Part shown: piece after piece, positions 51,181-60,067 of the stretch
Numbering within the stretch: position 1 is the first letter of the stretch
Layout of the letters: every line of letters begins with the position of its first letter
Notes under the pieces: model-generated
Databases searched by the model: none
Seen by the model: only the letters and a program-made list of their open reading frames with translations
Told to the model about the DNA's origin: nothing
Assembly (NCBI RefSeq): GCF_004366595.1
Contig: NZ_SORE01000008.1
Coordinates: 186,001 to 250,000 of the forward strand
DNA length: 64,000 nucleotides
Origin: Paraburkholderia rhizosphaerae
GTDB lineage: Bacteria; Pseudomonadota; Gammaproteobacteria; Burkholderiales; Burkholderiaceae
Direction of reading: 5' to 3'
Translations under genes and position numbers: made by a program

Positions 51181-53051
51181 GCGAGATCAGCGGAACCGAA
51201 GCGCACGCGAGCATTCCGGCAGCGCAGGTGCGCGACGCCTCCGGCACCGTGCCCGCCGGCGTCCGGGGCCGAACCATGGCCGACGTCGGACACCCGCGGC
51301 GACCGAGGCCTTCGCAGGCGAAGCAGCACGATTTCGCGACGGCGTTGTCCGCGCATGCCGATCCGCTCGACCAGGCGGCGCAGGCGACGCTTGCTTCGCT
51401 TACCGGCGGCTTGTCGCCGGCATCGATGGCGCTCGCACTGCTCGACTGGTCGATGCACGTCGGGCTCGCGCCCGGAAAATGTCTGGACCTTGCGATGCGC
51501 GCATCGCATGCGTGGTCGTCCGCGCCGACTCGCGATGATGCCGCGCCGCCGGACACACTGCCGGCTGCCGACGCGACAGGTGACCCCCGGTTTGCCGATG
51601 CCGCGTGGTCGCACTGGCCATACTGCGTGTGGCGTGACGGCTTCCTGCGCGTGCAGCGCTGGTGGCGCGATGCGACCACTGGCGTGCCGGGGGTGAGCCG
51701 CCATCACGAAGACATGGTGAGTTTCGGCGCGCGTCAATGGCTGGATGCGTGGTCGCCGAGCAATTTCGTCGCGCTCAATCCGCTCGTGCTGCAAACTGCG
51801 GTGCGCACCGGCGGCGCGAATTTCGCGGCCGGTGCGCGCCACTGGCTCGAAGATGCCGAAGAGATTGCCTGTGCGCTGCGCGGCAAGCAGGCAGTGCGCG
51901 ATCGCGGATACCGGCCGGGATATGAACTGGCGATTACGCCGGGGCGCGTGGTGTGGCGCAACGCGCTATGCGAACTGCTGCAATACACGCCAACGACGAC
52001 CCGCGTCGCATGCGAGCCCATCTTTATCGTGCCGTCGTGGATCATGAAGTACTACATCCTCGACCTGCAGCCGCACAATTCGTTGATCCGCTATCTGGTC
52101 GGCGCGGGCTTCACGGTATTTGCCGTGTCGTGGCGCAATCCGGATGCGGCGGACCGCGAGCTCACGCTTGGCGATTACCTGAAACTGGGCGTGCTCGAGC
52201 CGCTTGCGTACGTACGCGAACGTTGCGAACGCCTGCCGGTGCACGCGGTCGGTTACTGCCTGGGCGGCACGCTGCTCGCCATCGCCGCGGCGGCGCTCGC
52301 GCGCGACGGCGCGCCGGATGCACTTCGCTCGATCACATTGCTGGCGGCGCAGACCGACTTCAGTGCGCCGGGCGAGCTGGGGCTGTTTATCGACGCGAGC
52401 GCACTGGCCGCGCTCGACGCGCTGATGTGGCGCCAGGGCTATCTGGACGGCGCGCAGATGGCCGCGGCCTTCCAGCTGCTCAACGCGCGCGATCTGATCT
52501 GGTCGCGGATGATGAGCGAGTATCTGCTCGGACGCCGCTCGAAGCCAAGCGATCTGATGGCGTGGAACGCGGACGCGACGCGCATGCCATACCGGATGCA
52601 CATCGAGTACCTGACGCGACTGCTGCTGAACAACGATCTCGCGGAAGGGCGCTATTGCGTCGACGGAAGACCAGTCGCGTTGTCGGACATCGCCGTGCCG
52701 GCGTTCGTCGTCGGCACCGAGCGCGATCACGTTTCGCCGTGGCGCTCGGTGTACAAGCTGAACCTGCTCACGCACAACGAGCTCACGTTTGTGCTGACCG
52801 CCGGCGGACACAACGGCGGCATCGTTTCCGAGCCGGGCCATGTGGGCCGCTACTATCGCTGCGCGACGCGCGTGCCGGATGCGCCTTATCGCAGCCGGCA
52901 CGATTTCGTCGAGCATACGGCGCCGGTCGAAGGATCCTGGTGGCCATGCTGGGCCGCATGGCTACACGCGCATTCGCGCGGCGACACCGGCGCACGCCGG
53001 GTCGATACCGGGCTGGCCGACGCACCCGGCTCTTACGTGCTGCAACCCTGA
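51177..53051 (+). CDS. phaC: Class I polyhydroxyalkanoate synthase (paralogue)
   Basis: This 624-residue protein has the synthase lipase-like box GYCLGG with catalytic Cys361, Asp517 in GTERDHVSPW and His545 in GGHNGG. The body includes IFIVPSWIMKYYILDLQPHN and FAVSWRNPD. It polymerises (R)-3-hydroxyacyl-CoA into PHA granules. It is longer than the usual 570-590 residues because of an N-terminal extension of about 80 residues rich in Ala, Thr and Pro. The ATG overlaps the phaB stop. As a B-C pair without phaA it is probably a second, low-oxygen PHA system. Confidence 0.95.
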   Translation: MSEISGTEAHASIPAAQVRDASGTVPAGVRGRTMADVGHPRRPRPSQAKQHDFATALSAHADPLDQAAQATLASLTGGLSPASMALALLDWSMHVGLAPGKCLDLAMRASHAWSSAPTRDDAAPPDTLPAADATGDPRFADAAWSHWPYCVWRDGFLRVQRWWRDATTGVPGVSRHHEDMVSFGARQWLDAWSPSNFVALNPLVLQTAVRTGGANFAAGARHWLEDAEEIACALRGKQAVRDRGYRPGYELAITPGRVVWRNALCELLQYTPTTTRVACEPIFIVPSWIMKYYILDLQPHNSLIRYLVGAGFTVFAVSWRNPDAADRELTLGDYLKLGVLEPLAYVRERCERLPVHAVGYCLGGTLLAIAAAALARDGAPDALRSITLLAAQTDFSAPGELGLFIDASALAALDALMWRQGYLDGAQMAAAFQLLNARDLIWSRMMSEYLLGRRSKPSDLMAWNADATRMPYRMHIEYLTRLLLNNDLAEGRYCVDGRPVALSDIAVPAFVVGTERDHVSPWRSVYKLNLLTHNELTFVLTAGGHNGGIVSEPGHVGRYYRCATRVPDAPYRSRHDFVEHTAPVEGSWWPCWAAWLHAHSRGDTGARRVDTGLADAPGSYVLQP

Positions 53052-53098
53052 TGCACGGACGGCGTTGCACCGCCTCTGCTGCGGTGCGCATGCGCTTG

Positions 53099-53112
53099 TT
53101 GATCGACGTCAA
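53099..53112. promoter_or_regulatory. FNR-type box TTGATCGACGTCAA
   Basis: This exact match lies between phaC and the flavodoxin-like gene, and ends 91 bp upstream of ATG 53203. Confidence 0.78.
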
Positions 53113-53202
53113 TGCCGGTCGATGGTCGTTTCGTACAGTGACCACAAGCGCCGCGATTCGCGGCAGGTAGTGGGATGCGAACCCGTCATAGGAGATCCGG
53201 TC

Positions 53203-53730
53203 ATGCAAGCGCCTCCTCGAATACTCATCGTGTGCTTCTCGAGAAGCGGCACGACACGACGCCTCGCCGATCGGCTTGCGGCGATTCTGCCGGCCGATTG
53301 CGAGGGCATTCGCGAACGCGGCGACCCGCGGCGGCGCCGCGGCATACGGGGTTTTGTACGTTCGCTTGCCGACGTGATCGCGCAGCGGCGCGCGGACGTG
53401 GTGCCGACCGCGTACGATCTGGCACGCTACGACATCGTCGTGGTCGGTACGCCGGTCTGGGCAAGCTGCCCGTCGACGCCGGTCGCGACCTGGCTTGCCG
53501 ACCACCGGAACCAGCTTCGCCACGTGGCGTTTTTCTGCAGCCTCGGCGGACGCGGCAGCGACAAGGCGTTCGAGCGGATGCGCGCAAGCGCCGGCGTATC
53601 GCCGTTAGCCACCTGTGCAGTGACCGCGGCGGATGTGCAGTCGGGACACGACCATGCGCTGCTCGATGCGTTCGCGCACAAGATCCGCCATCGCCTCTCG
53701 ACACTGGAGACGATCGAATGGACGATGTAG
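53203..53730 (+). CDS. Flavodoxin-fold protein
   Basis: This 175-residue protein opens ILIVCFSRSGTTRRLADRLA, where S-R-S-G-T-T matches the FMN phosphate loop of flavodoxin/flavodoxin-like proteins. The middle strand DIVVVGTPVWASCPSTPVAT and the later FFCSLGGRGSDKAFERM fit the FMN isoalloxazine loops. It likely carries FMN and serves as an electron carrier or quinone/flavin reductase. GGAG precedes ATG 53203. It overlaps the following lipoprotein gene by 13 bp. Confidence 0.85.
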   Translation: MQAPPRILIVCFSRSGTTRRLADRLAAILPADCEGIRERGDPRRRRGIRGFVRSLADVIAQRRADVVPTAYDLARYDIVVVGTPVWASCPSTPVATWLADHRNQLRHVAFFCSLGGRGSDKAFERMRASAGVSPLATCAVTAADVQSGHDHALLDAFAHKIRHRLSTLETIEWTM

Positions 53731-54278
53731 CCCGGCGCAACGGCAACATCACGTATCAGCATGCCGGCGCGCCACGCGCGAGTGGCGCGCGTGCGATGGC
53801 TGTACGCGCGTGCGTTGCGCTGGTGTGCGCCGCTTGCGCCGCGGGCTGCACCATTTCGAACTGGAATGATCCGTACTGGCACAGCCCCAATGGGGATGAA
53901 CGCACCGCGGCATTTCTGAAAACCGAAACGCAGCTCGCCGCCGCACGTGAGCACGCATCGGTGGTCTGCGATACACAGGACGCCTGCGATCGGTTCTGGG
54001 CGCGCACCCGCGCCTATGTCGTCGAACATTCGCCGACGCGCATCCGTCGTGCGGACGATAGCGTCATCGAAACTGCCCGGCCCTATGAGTTTGGCATCGC
54101 GTACTTTCGGGCGGAGCGCGCGACCCATGACGACGGTTCCACGCGCATCAGCCTGAAAGGCCTGTGCCGCGGTATGTACAACGGTGCGGGCGGACCGGGT
54201 TGGACCTACTCGCTGTGCGCACCGCAGATCGAAGCGGCCGAAGCCGCTTTCCAGCAGACCATCGAACAACCCGGCTGA
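53718..54278 (+). CDS. Small lipoprotein of unknown function
   Basis: This 186-residue product from ATG 53718 (GGAGAC upstream) contains a lipoprotein signal at residues 27-44 (MAVRACVALVCAACAAGC, acylated Cys44). ATG 53796 is therefore an alternative start that would make a normal signal peptide. The mature part starts TISNWNDPYWHSPNGDERTA and contains four further Cys (VVCDTQDAC and two near the C-terminus, at LC and SLCAP), likely two disulfides. The family is not recognised. Co-transcription with the flavodoxin-like gene is suggested by overlap. Confidence 0.7.
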   Translation: MDDVARRNGNITYQHAGAPRASGARAMAVRACVALVCAACAAGCTISNWNDPYWHSPNGDERTAAFLKTETQLAAAREHASVVCDTQDACDRFWARTRAYVVEHSPTRIRRADDSVIETARPYEFGIAYFRAERATHDDGSTRISLKGLCRGMYNGAGGPGWTYSLCAPQIEAAEAAFQQTIEQPG

Positions 54279-54488
54279 TCATCGCCGCGCGACCCATTCA
54301 TTTCCCACCTTCAGATACGAACGCTTCACCGCCGCCCATGCGACCCGATGCGCGATTTCCTCGTGTCGAGCGTCGGCCGCATATTCGTCATACGCGGCAT
54401 TGAATGCAGCGCGGTAAATGTCCTGTGCGTGCGGCGGAAGATGTTCGCGCACCGATGCGGGCAGATCTTCATTGCTGGAGTAGGGCAT
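54279..54488 (-). CDS. chaB: ChaB-family protein
   Basis: This 69-residue protein starts MPYSSNEDLPASVREHLPPH. The L-P-x-x-V-R-x-x-L-P-x-H-A-Q-x-I-Y-x-x-A-F-N-x-A pattern defines the small ChaB family (named as a putative cation transport regulator). It ends AHRVAWAAVKRSYLKVGNEW. The role is not well established. An FNR box lies 90 bp upstream, shared with the divergent BON gene. Confidence 0.93.
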   Translation of the reverse strand: MPYSSNEDLPASVREHLPPHAQDIYRAAFNAAYDEYAADARHEEIAHRVAWAAVKRSYLKVGNEWVARR

Positions 54489-54577
54489 GTCTTTCTCCTC
54501 GTTGTAACGGGCAAGACGTCCCGGTACGGGCAGCGTCGGCGTCAGACCGGCGCTCGGTGCATCGATGCATCGAGCGC

Positions 54578-54591
54578 TTGATTCCGGTCAA
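54578..54591. promoter_or_regulatory. FNR-type box TTGATTCCGGTCAA
   Basis: This exact match sits between chaB (leftward, 90 bp) and the BON gene at 54692 (rightward, 101 bp), so one site could serve both directions. Confidence 0.75.
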
Positions 54592-54691
54592 ATCGCGCAC
54601 GCGCGCACGCACTACGCTAGGTCAGGAGAGCAGCGCGGCTGTGCAATGTGCGCCGCTCGAATCGATATCAGCATACGAGCAAGGACCGGCA

Positions 54692-55351
54692 ATGAGCACT
54701 GTAAAACCCGATAGTCAGATCCGGCAGGAAGTCGAGGACGAGTTGGCAGGCAATGCGGCGATCGATGCAAACCGGATCGGCGTCTGCGTGTCGAACGGCA
54801 TCGTTACGCTGTCCGGCAATGTCGCGAGCTACGCCGAAAAACTCGCGGCTGAGAAATCGGCGATGCGCGTTTCCGGCGTCGACGCAGTGGTCGTGAAGCT
54901 CGATGTCAGCTTGCCGCAAAACGACCGACGCACGGACGAAGACATTGCAATAGGTATCCGCGGCATTCTCGACTGGATCGCCGGGCTCGACGAGTACAGC
55001 GTCAAGGTGAAAGTGGAGAAGGGCTGCGTGACGCTGACCGGCGAACTCCACGATGCGTACCGCAGCCGGGTCGCCGAGCAGCATATCGCGCACATGCGGG
55101 GCGTAGTCGGCGTTGCGAATCAGATCCGGATTCGCGGCGAAGCGTCGTCGGTCGACATCGAGCAGAACATCCGCAAGGCGATCCAGCGGCATACGGAGCG
55201 CGAACTGAAGCATATCGGCATTCAGATCGAACAAGGCAAGGTCGCGCTGTCCGGGCGGGTCACCTCGCCCGCGGAGCGCGCGCTGGTGCGCGGTGCGGCG
55301 CTTGGCACGCCGGGCGTCACAGCGGTCGACGACCGGCTGCGCGTCGCGTGA
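54692..55351 (+). CDS. Triple BON-domain protein
   Basis: This 219-residue protein has three BON domains, with cores GVCVSNGIVTLSGNVASYAE, VEKGCVTLTGELHDAYRSR and IEQGKVALSGRVTSPAERA. It lacks a signal peptide. It is closely related to the protein at 33977, sharing the VASYAEKLAAEKSA-type helix and the HMRGVVGV segment. AAGGA precedes ATG 54692. It starts a three-gene rightward operon with a second BON protein (57 bp) and a CPA1 antiporter. Confidence 0.92.
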   Translation: MSTVKPDSQIRQEVEDELAGNAAIDANRIGVCVSNGIVTLSGNVASYAEKLAAEKSAMRVSGVDAVVVKLDVSLPQNDRRTDEDIAIGIRGILDWIAGLDEYSVKVKVEKGCVTLTGELHDAYRSRVAEQHIAHMRGVVGVANQIRIRGEASSVDIEQNIRKAIQRHTERELKHIGIQIEQGKVALSGRVTSPAERALVRGAALGTPGVTAVDDRLRVA

Positions 55352-55408
55352 AAACGCGCGCGCATCACAGCGTAGAGAGTGAGAGTTTTGCGCAGACAGG
55401 AGTACACG

Positions 55409-56059
55409 ATGAAAGCCCACGATAACGTGAAGCGCGCCGTCGAGCAGGAATTGCTCTGGGACAGGGGCGTCGACGCGCGGTTGATCAAGGTCGGCCTGAC
55501 CGGCGGGATCATCACGCTCAACGGGTCGGTACCGAACGGCGCGCAAAAAAGGACGGCGCTACGCGCGGCTCAGCGCGCGGCGCCCGATGCAGTGGTCCAT
55601 GACAATCTCGTCGTCCGGTGTCCGGAGGGTCGGCATTGCGTGGACACCGAACTCGCCGGCGAAATTCGCCTGAAGATTGCGCGAGACGCGATGCTGCGCA
55701 ATGCGGCGATCGACGTCACGGTCACGGACCGGCGCGTGACGCTCACCGGCATGGTCGACTCTCCGGATCAGCGGGACGAGGCCGTGGCGTTGATCAGGGA
55801 GTTTCCGGGCATCGCGGACATCGACAACCGGGTCGTCACGCGTCTGGGCAAAATGGAGAGGGCGGTGGCCAGCAGTATTGCGAACGCGCTACTGAGCGCG
55901 AGCTTGCAGCCCGCCGACGATATCGTCGTCGATGTGCGCGATGGCATCGTGCGTTTGACCGGTACCTGCGCGTCGGCGACGCAAAAGGAGGCGGCCTGCA
56001 ACGCCGCGTGGAACGCGAAGGGCGTGCGCTGGGTCGTCGATCAGTTGCAGGTGCGTTGA
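55409..56059 (+). CDS. Triple BON-domain protein (diverged)
   Basis: This 216-residue protein has three BON-like units (about 5-70, 80-145 and 150-216): GLTGGIITLNGSVPNGAQ, VTDRRVTLTGMVDSPDQRD and VRDGIVRLTGTCASATQKE. The first unit has an extended linker with two Cys. There is no signal peptide. It lies between a BON paralogue and a CPA1 antiporter with short gaps, so the three are probably made together. AGGAG precedes ATG 55409. Confidence 0.9.
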   Translation: MKAHDNVKRAVEQELLWDRGVDARLIKVGLTGGIITLNGSVPNGAQKRTALRAAQRAAPDAVVHDNLVVRCPEGRHCVDTELAGEIRLKIARDAMLRNAAIDVTVTDRRVTLTGMVDSPDQRDEAVALIREFPGIADIDNRVVTRLGKMERAVASSIANALLSASLQPADDIVVDVRDGIVRLTGTCASATQKEAACNAAWNAKGVRWVVDQLQVR

Positions 56060-56089
56060 CGACCCGCACGCATCGCTGGACGGAGCCCG

Positions 56090-57349
56090 ATGATGCTGAT
56101 CTTTGGCGTATTTGTCGCGTGTGTTTTTTTCTACAGCGTTCTGTCCCAGCGTCTCGAACGGACGGTGCTGACCGCACCGATGCTGTTCACCGCGCTCGGC
56201 ATACTCACTGCGTGCTTGCCTGAAGCGCTCAAGGAAATGGCGCTGGAGCGCGACGACTTGCTGCTGATCGCCGAACTCGGGCTTGTGATGACGCTCTACA
56301 CCGACGCCGCGCGCGTCGAGACGCATCGGCTGAGGGGGGAGACGAACCTGCCGGTGCGGCTGCTCGGGACCGGCATGCTGCTCACCATCGTGCTTGGCCT
56401 GCTGGGCGCCATGGCGCTGTTCGGCGCGTTGTCGTGGTGGGAGGCCGGCATTCTCGCGGCAATTCTGGCGCCGACCGATGCGGGGCTTGGCCAGGTCATC
56501 GTGACGAGCGCACTCGTGCCGAGGCGAATCCGCCAGGCATTGAACATCGAGGCGGGACTCAACGACGGGCTCGCGGTGCCGTTTCTGATGTTTTTTATCG
56601 CCGTCGCGGTCGCGCGCGAAACCAGCGGAGGCGGATGGATACTAGCGCGCTTCATGATCGAGCAACTGGGTTACGGTGCGCTGATCGGCGTCGGCATCGG
56701 CCTCGCCGGCGGCTGGCTGCTGGGCCTCGCGCAGCGCAAGGCCTGGGTCGCGGAGCCGTTCCTGCGGCTAGGCGTCGCGGCGCTGCCGCTGGCCTGTGTG
56801 CTCGCATCGGTCGCGACCGGCGCAAGCATGTTTATCGCCGCGTTTGTCGCCGGCCTCGGGACCAGTGTCGGTTATCGGGATGTCGGCAAGCATAGCGTCG
56901 ACTTCTCCGAAGGACTGGGGCAGCTATTCAATCTGTTCGTGTTCTTTCTGTTCGGGCTGTTCGTCGCGCGCTACTGGACGCAGTTCACGGTCACGATGAT
57001 TGCCTACGCGGTGTTGAGTCTGACGTTGATCCGGATGGCGCCGGTCGCGCTCGCGCTGAAAGGCACCGGCATGAGCTGGCCCACCATGCTGTTTATCGGC
57101 TGGTTCGGTCCGAGAGGACTGGCGTCGATCGTGCTCGCGCTGGTCTATCTCGAAGGGGACGCGCAACTGGCAGGGGAGACGACGATCAAGCTCACCGTGA
57201 TGGTAACTGTCCTGCTTAGTATTTTCGCTCACGGGTTGAGCGCGCTGCCCGCGATCAACGGCTATGCGAAAACCGTCGCGTCATTAGGCGATCGGGCTCC
57301 GGAGCAGGAGGCGCCCGACGCCGTCGAACCGGGCGCGGGGCACGCGTGA
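56090..57349 (+). CDS. CPA1-type cation:proton antiporter
   Basis: This 419-residue protein has about 12 transmembrane helices and the Na+/H+ exchanger fold: ILAAILAPTDAGLGQVIVTS (conserved T-D-A with the ion-binding Asp region), NIEAGLNDGLAVPFL (N-D helix) and a late GWFGPRGLASIVLAL, typical of CPA1. It probably exchanges a cation (Na+ or K+) for protons across the inner membrane. It is last in the BON-BON-antiporter operon and 30 bp after the second BON gene. Confidence 0.92.
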   Translation: MMLIFGVFVACVFFYSVLSQRLERTVLTAPMLFTALGILTACLPEALKEMALERDDLLLIAELGLVMTLYTDAARVETHRLRGETNLPVRLLGTGMLLTIVLGLLGAMALFGALSWWEAGILAAILAPTDAGLGQVIVTSALVPRRIRQALNIEAGLNDGLAVPFLMFFIAVAVARETSGGGWILARFMIEQLGYGALIGVGIGLAGGWLLGLAQRKAWVAEPFLRLGVAALPLACVLASVATGASMFIAAFVAGLGTSVGYRDVGKHSVDFSEGLGQLFNLFVFFLFGLFVARYWTQFTVTMIAYAVLSLTLIRMAPVALALKGTGMSWPTMLFIGWFGPRGLASIVLALVYLEGDAQLAGETTIKLTVMVTVLLSIFAHGLSALPAINGYAKTVASLGDRAPEQEAPDAVEPGAGHA

Positions 57350-57511
57350 CGGGCCGGTGGTGCGCCCCAATATGGCGATCCGCCAATACCGTACCGGCGG
57401 TCTGGGCGAGAGAACCGCGCGAGCCATGCGATCGTTCATTCGGAACGCTCGTTCATTCGGCAGCGCGGTCATCCGAGCTCGGCTTCCCTTGCATGATGGA
57501 CGAGTGGAGCC

Positions 57512-57775
57512 TTACATCAGGCTACCGTCGATCTCCGGATATTCCTGGTCGAGTATTTCGAACACCTGTGCCGTGCGGCCATGCAACTCGTGGGCGAGCC
57601 GGCGCTGCAAGTGTTCGTCGGAACGCAGCCAGGTGAAGGCGTTCAGCACTTCCGCGGAGGTTGGATGGACGTCGAGAATCTTTACGACGACATCGTCTTC
57701 GAAGGGTCCGATGATTTGACGAATTTCATTTGCAGTGGCCGGCTGCTGCGCACCTGACGCGGTTTGACTGTGCAT
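57512..57775 (-). CDS. Small hypothetical protein, 87 aa
   Basis: The protein starts MHSQTASGAQQPATANEIRQ and is mostly helical (PFEDDVVVKILDVHPTSAEV, then LNAFTWLRSDEHLQRRLAHE). It ends with an acidic DQEYPEIDG. I do not recognise a family. An exact FNR box ends 69 bp upstream of its ATG, which supports it being a real FNR-linked gene. Confidence 0.65.
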   Translation of the reverse strand: MHSQTASGAQQPATANEIRQIIGPFEDDVVVKILDVHPTSAEVLNAFTWLRSDEHLQRRLAHELHGRTAQVFEILDQEYPEIDGSLM

Positions 57776-58101
57776 GATGTGCTCCGTTGCGCGGGTCCGC
57801 GCATTCGCATGCAGACAGCGTAGATGCAGCCAGCGCGAACGTGTTGACGTGCGTCAAGACAGGCATTGCGCGTTCATCGAAACAAACCGGCAGCCTATAG
57901 CCCTTCCGTTGCTCGTGCCCACCGCGCGGTGACGTTCACGGGACGCTCCGGGTGGTTCAGCAATGCGCAGCGGCTGATGCTCCGCGCACTCGCAATTTCG
58001 TGACATTTTAGTAAAGCTTTAAAGCCCGAGATGCCGATGCCGTTATCACGGGTTGTGATCCGCGCCGCTGCGGTCCATACCAGTGCGTTGGAGTACCGAA
58101 C
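57776..58101. other. Intergenic region with one FNR box
   Basis: This 326-bp stretch holds the FNR box at 57844-57857 and an A+T-rich patch near 58005-58025. No gene is convincing. The overall composition becomes less G+C-rich from here to the right. Confidence 0.5.
57844..57857. promoter_or_regulatory. FNR-type box TTGACGTGCGTCAA, last of the island
   Basis: This exact match lies 69 bp upstream of the 57775 start. No further match is seen to the right end of the window. Confidence 0.75.
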
Positions 58102-58608
58102 GTGAGCGCCCTGAAAGGGCACCTTACTCAAATTATTCCGGAGTCTGCTGTGACATCGTCGTTTCTTCAAACACAATTGAATCTGCGTGCATCGCTGATG
58201 GATACCGCCAGTTCACACAACCGGCAAGCGAGCCCATTCGCGACAGTGGGGCAAGCGCATTCGCAGGAGTCGCAAGCGCAGCACGCAAGCGGAAACGAAC
58301 CGGTTGAAGCCGATCCTGTTCAATTGTCCGCAGCGGGCAAAGCCATGGCGGCAGCGGCACACGTTCATGGCGATAGCACATCCGTCGAAGTGCAAGCGAC
58401 CGAAGTCAGCACCACGGTATCGTTTAGTCCAACTCTGATGACAGCGACGTATAGTCTCGCCACGGGGCAACTGCTCTCGCTGGGCGCGCTCGGACGTGTT
58501 GATGCGCAGCAGAACCTCACGGTGACGGAATTGACAGCAAGAATCAGCCTGATCGAGCAGGAGTCGAAAGCTGACTTCCCATCGCTGGATATTGGCAACC
58601 CAAAGTAA
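58102..58608 (+). CDS. Hypothetical protein, 168 aa
   Basis: The rightward frame begins at GTG 58102 (MSALKGHLTQIIPESAVTSS), with a later GTG at 58150 also possible. It is rich in Ser, Thr, Gln and Ala, and contains ADPVQLSAAGKAMAAAA, a stretch reminiscent of the V-x-L-S-x-x-A regions in flagellar or anti-sigma small proteins, and a helical end (VTELTARISLIEQESKADF). No firm family is assigned. Codon use is less G+C-biased than in the island. Confidence 0.5.
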   Translation: MSALKGHLTQIIPESAVTSSFLQTQLNLRASLMDTASSHNRQASPFATVGQAHSQESQAQHASGNEPVEADPVQLSAAGKAMAAAAHVHGDSTSVEVQATEVSTTVSFSPTLMTATYSLATGQLLSLGALGRVDAQQNLTVTELTARISLIEQESKADFPSLDIGNPK

Positions 58609-58735
58609 ATTTAGCGTGGAAAACTGACGATACGTTTTTGCCATCAAATCGTAAGGCGCACGTCTCCCGATCGGGCCACGCTCGTTGAAAGACACATATG
58701 TGGCATTGAACACGGCTCATCGGGAGAAACCGACG

Positions 58736-59254
58736 CTAATATGGAACGTAGTAGTAGGAAGGGACATAGATCAAGGTGGACGCTGGCGAGAGCACACGCG
58801 GTCCCGGCGTCGCGATCGTATCGCCTTTCGCAGTGATGCACTGCGCGTACACATTGTTGTATTGAGCCTGCAATCCAGCTTCGCTCTGTGCATGTTGCTG
58901 GCTACCCTTCAAACCACCCAGCACGAGTCCGGCCCCCGCGCCGATCGCGGCGCCGACACCGGCATTGCCGGCTCCCGCTCCGATCAGCGCTCCGGCCGCG
59001 GCCCCCGCCGCGGTGCCAATGGCAGGCGCCGCAAGTCCGGCCTTGCCTGCGTTTGCAACTCCCGCACTGCCGTCAATAGTTTGCGAGGCATAGGCGCGGC
59101 AACTGTAGTCATCCTGCTGAAACTCATTGAGGCTTTTGCCTTTGGGTGGCAGTGCAGTGATCGTCGGATAAGTCGGCGGCGCGATCGCACATCCGCCGCA
59201 GGCCGCGATGAGCGCGGCAATCGGTGCAAGCCGCACCATCGTGAAGGGAATCAT
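58736..59254 (-). CDS. Glycine-zipper lipoprotein
   Basis: This 172-residue protein has a lipoprotein signal (ALIAACGGC, with Cys about residue 22) and a long Gly/Ala-rich zipper in the middle (about 62-110). The zipper is composed of G-x-x-x-G/A repeats such as AAGALIGAGAGNAG. A Tyr-rich end follows (YVPSYYYVPY). Such repeats form membrane-associated helices in outer-membrane-anchored lipoproteins. The family resembles the glycine-zipper YMGG-like proteins. It lies downstream of the DUF4410-like gene on the same strand (36 bp). Confidence 0.82.
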   Translation of the reverse strand: MIPFTMVRLAPIAALIAACGGCAIAPPTYPTITALPPKGKSLNEFQQDDYSCRAYASQTIDGSAGVANAGKAGLAAPAIGTAAGAAAGALIGAGAGNAGVGAAIGAGAGLVLGGLKGSQQHAQSEAGLQAQYNNVYAQCITAKGDTIATPGPRVLSPASTLIYVPSYYYVPY

Positions 59255-59290
59255 TATCGAAGTCCTTGTTGACGAAACGCTCGACGGAAC

Positions 59291-60064
59291 TCAGTTCGTG
59301 CGCGGCGCTGTTTGCCATCCTTCGGCGCTATCGAGCTTCACGATGCGTTTCGCGATCAGATCGGCGACTCTCTTTGCGTCGTCGATAGGGCTTGCGCGGA
59401 GCGTCTCCGATGTCGCATGAAAGACGCCGCCTGCCGCCGCCGACTCAACCAGTCGTCCTGCGACTGCGCCAACTCCGAGCGTTTCGGCCATGCCAGGCAT
59501 GTGCCCGCTGTTTCGCGATGCCTTGCTCGACTCCATCAACATCTGTTCGCCATCGGCCGCCTGATACCAGAGCTGCACGGACGTCGCGATCTGGCTCTTG
59601 CCCGCGCCCAGTCCGATTACAAGACGGCTCGCCCGATTACCGGCATCGACTTTTTCAAACGTCCCTCTGACGATCAGGACATTTTGCCCAAGTGGCGGCG
59701 CATCGGTTAGCCGTATCGCCGGCACCCCCTTGCCGCGCAATTCCTTGACGATCTCGTCGGCGAGCGCGTCCTGCACACCGGACGCAAGCGAGAGCTGGCG
59801 CATGGAGTCTGACTGGCCGTGAAGGGACGCGTTAAGTGTCTCGACGAGGCTATGATCCGTTTGAACCAGTGCAGGGTCTATCTCAAACGCGTACACGAAA
59901 ACCGCTTGCGGGCGGACAAGCGCGGCGCGCGACGCTTGTTCCGCTCGATCGACGTTTCCTCCGCCGCACCCCGCGAGCGAAAACATCGTCAGACAGGCCG
60001 AAATTGCGGCCAGCGTGCAGCGAACCTTGGCCGCCGTGATTGACGCGCCTCGCATCCGTTTCAT
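59291..60064 (-). CDS. DUF4410-like lipoprotein
   Basis: This 257-residue protein has a signal peptide with lipobox FSLAGC (Cys about residue 33). The mature part has an alpha/beta pattern with VQDALADEIVKELRGKGVPA, NVLIVRGTFEKVDAGNRASR and LVIGLGAGKSQIATSVQLWY, matching DUF4410 family proteins. Function is unknown. It lies 3 bp after the upstream lipoprotein gene and is probably in one three-gene leftward operon (60475 to 58736). Confidence 0.8.
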   Translation of the reverse strand: MKRMRGASITAAKVRCTLAAISACLTMFSLAGCGGGNVDRAEQASRAALVRPQAVFVYAFEIDPALVQTDHSLVETLNASLHGQSDSMRQLSLASGVQDALADEIVKELRGKGVPAIRLTDAPPLGQNVLIVRGTFEKVDAGNRASRLVIGLGAGKSQIATSVQLWYQAADGEQMLMESSKASRNSGHMPGMAETLGVGAVAGRLVESAAAGGVFHATSETLRASPIDDAKRVADLIAKRIVKLDSAEGWQTAPRTN

Positions 60065-60067
60065 TGC

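Noticed and set aside
57895..58176. Minus-strand frame of 93 codons in the gap after the last FNR box
   Set aside because: No ribosome-binding site or folded-protein pattern, Arg/Cys-rich, and it overlaps the start of the rightward 58102 gene.
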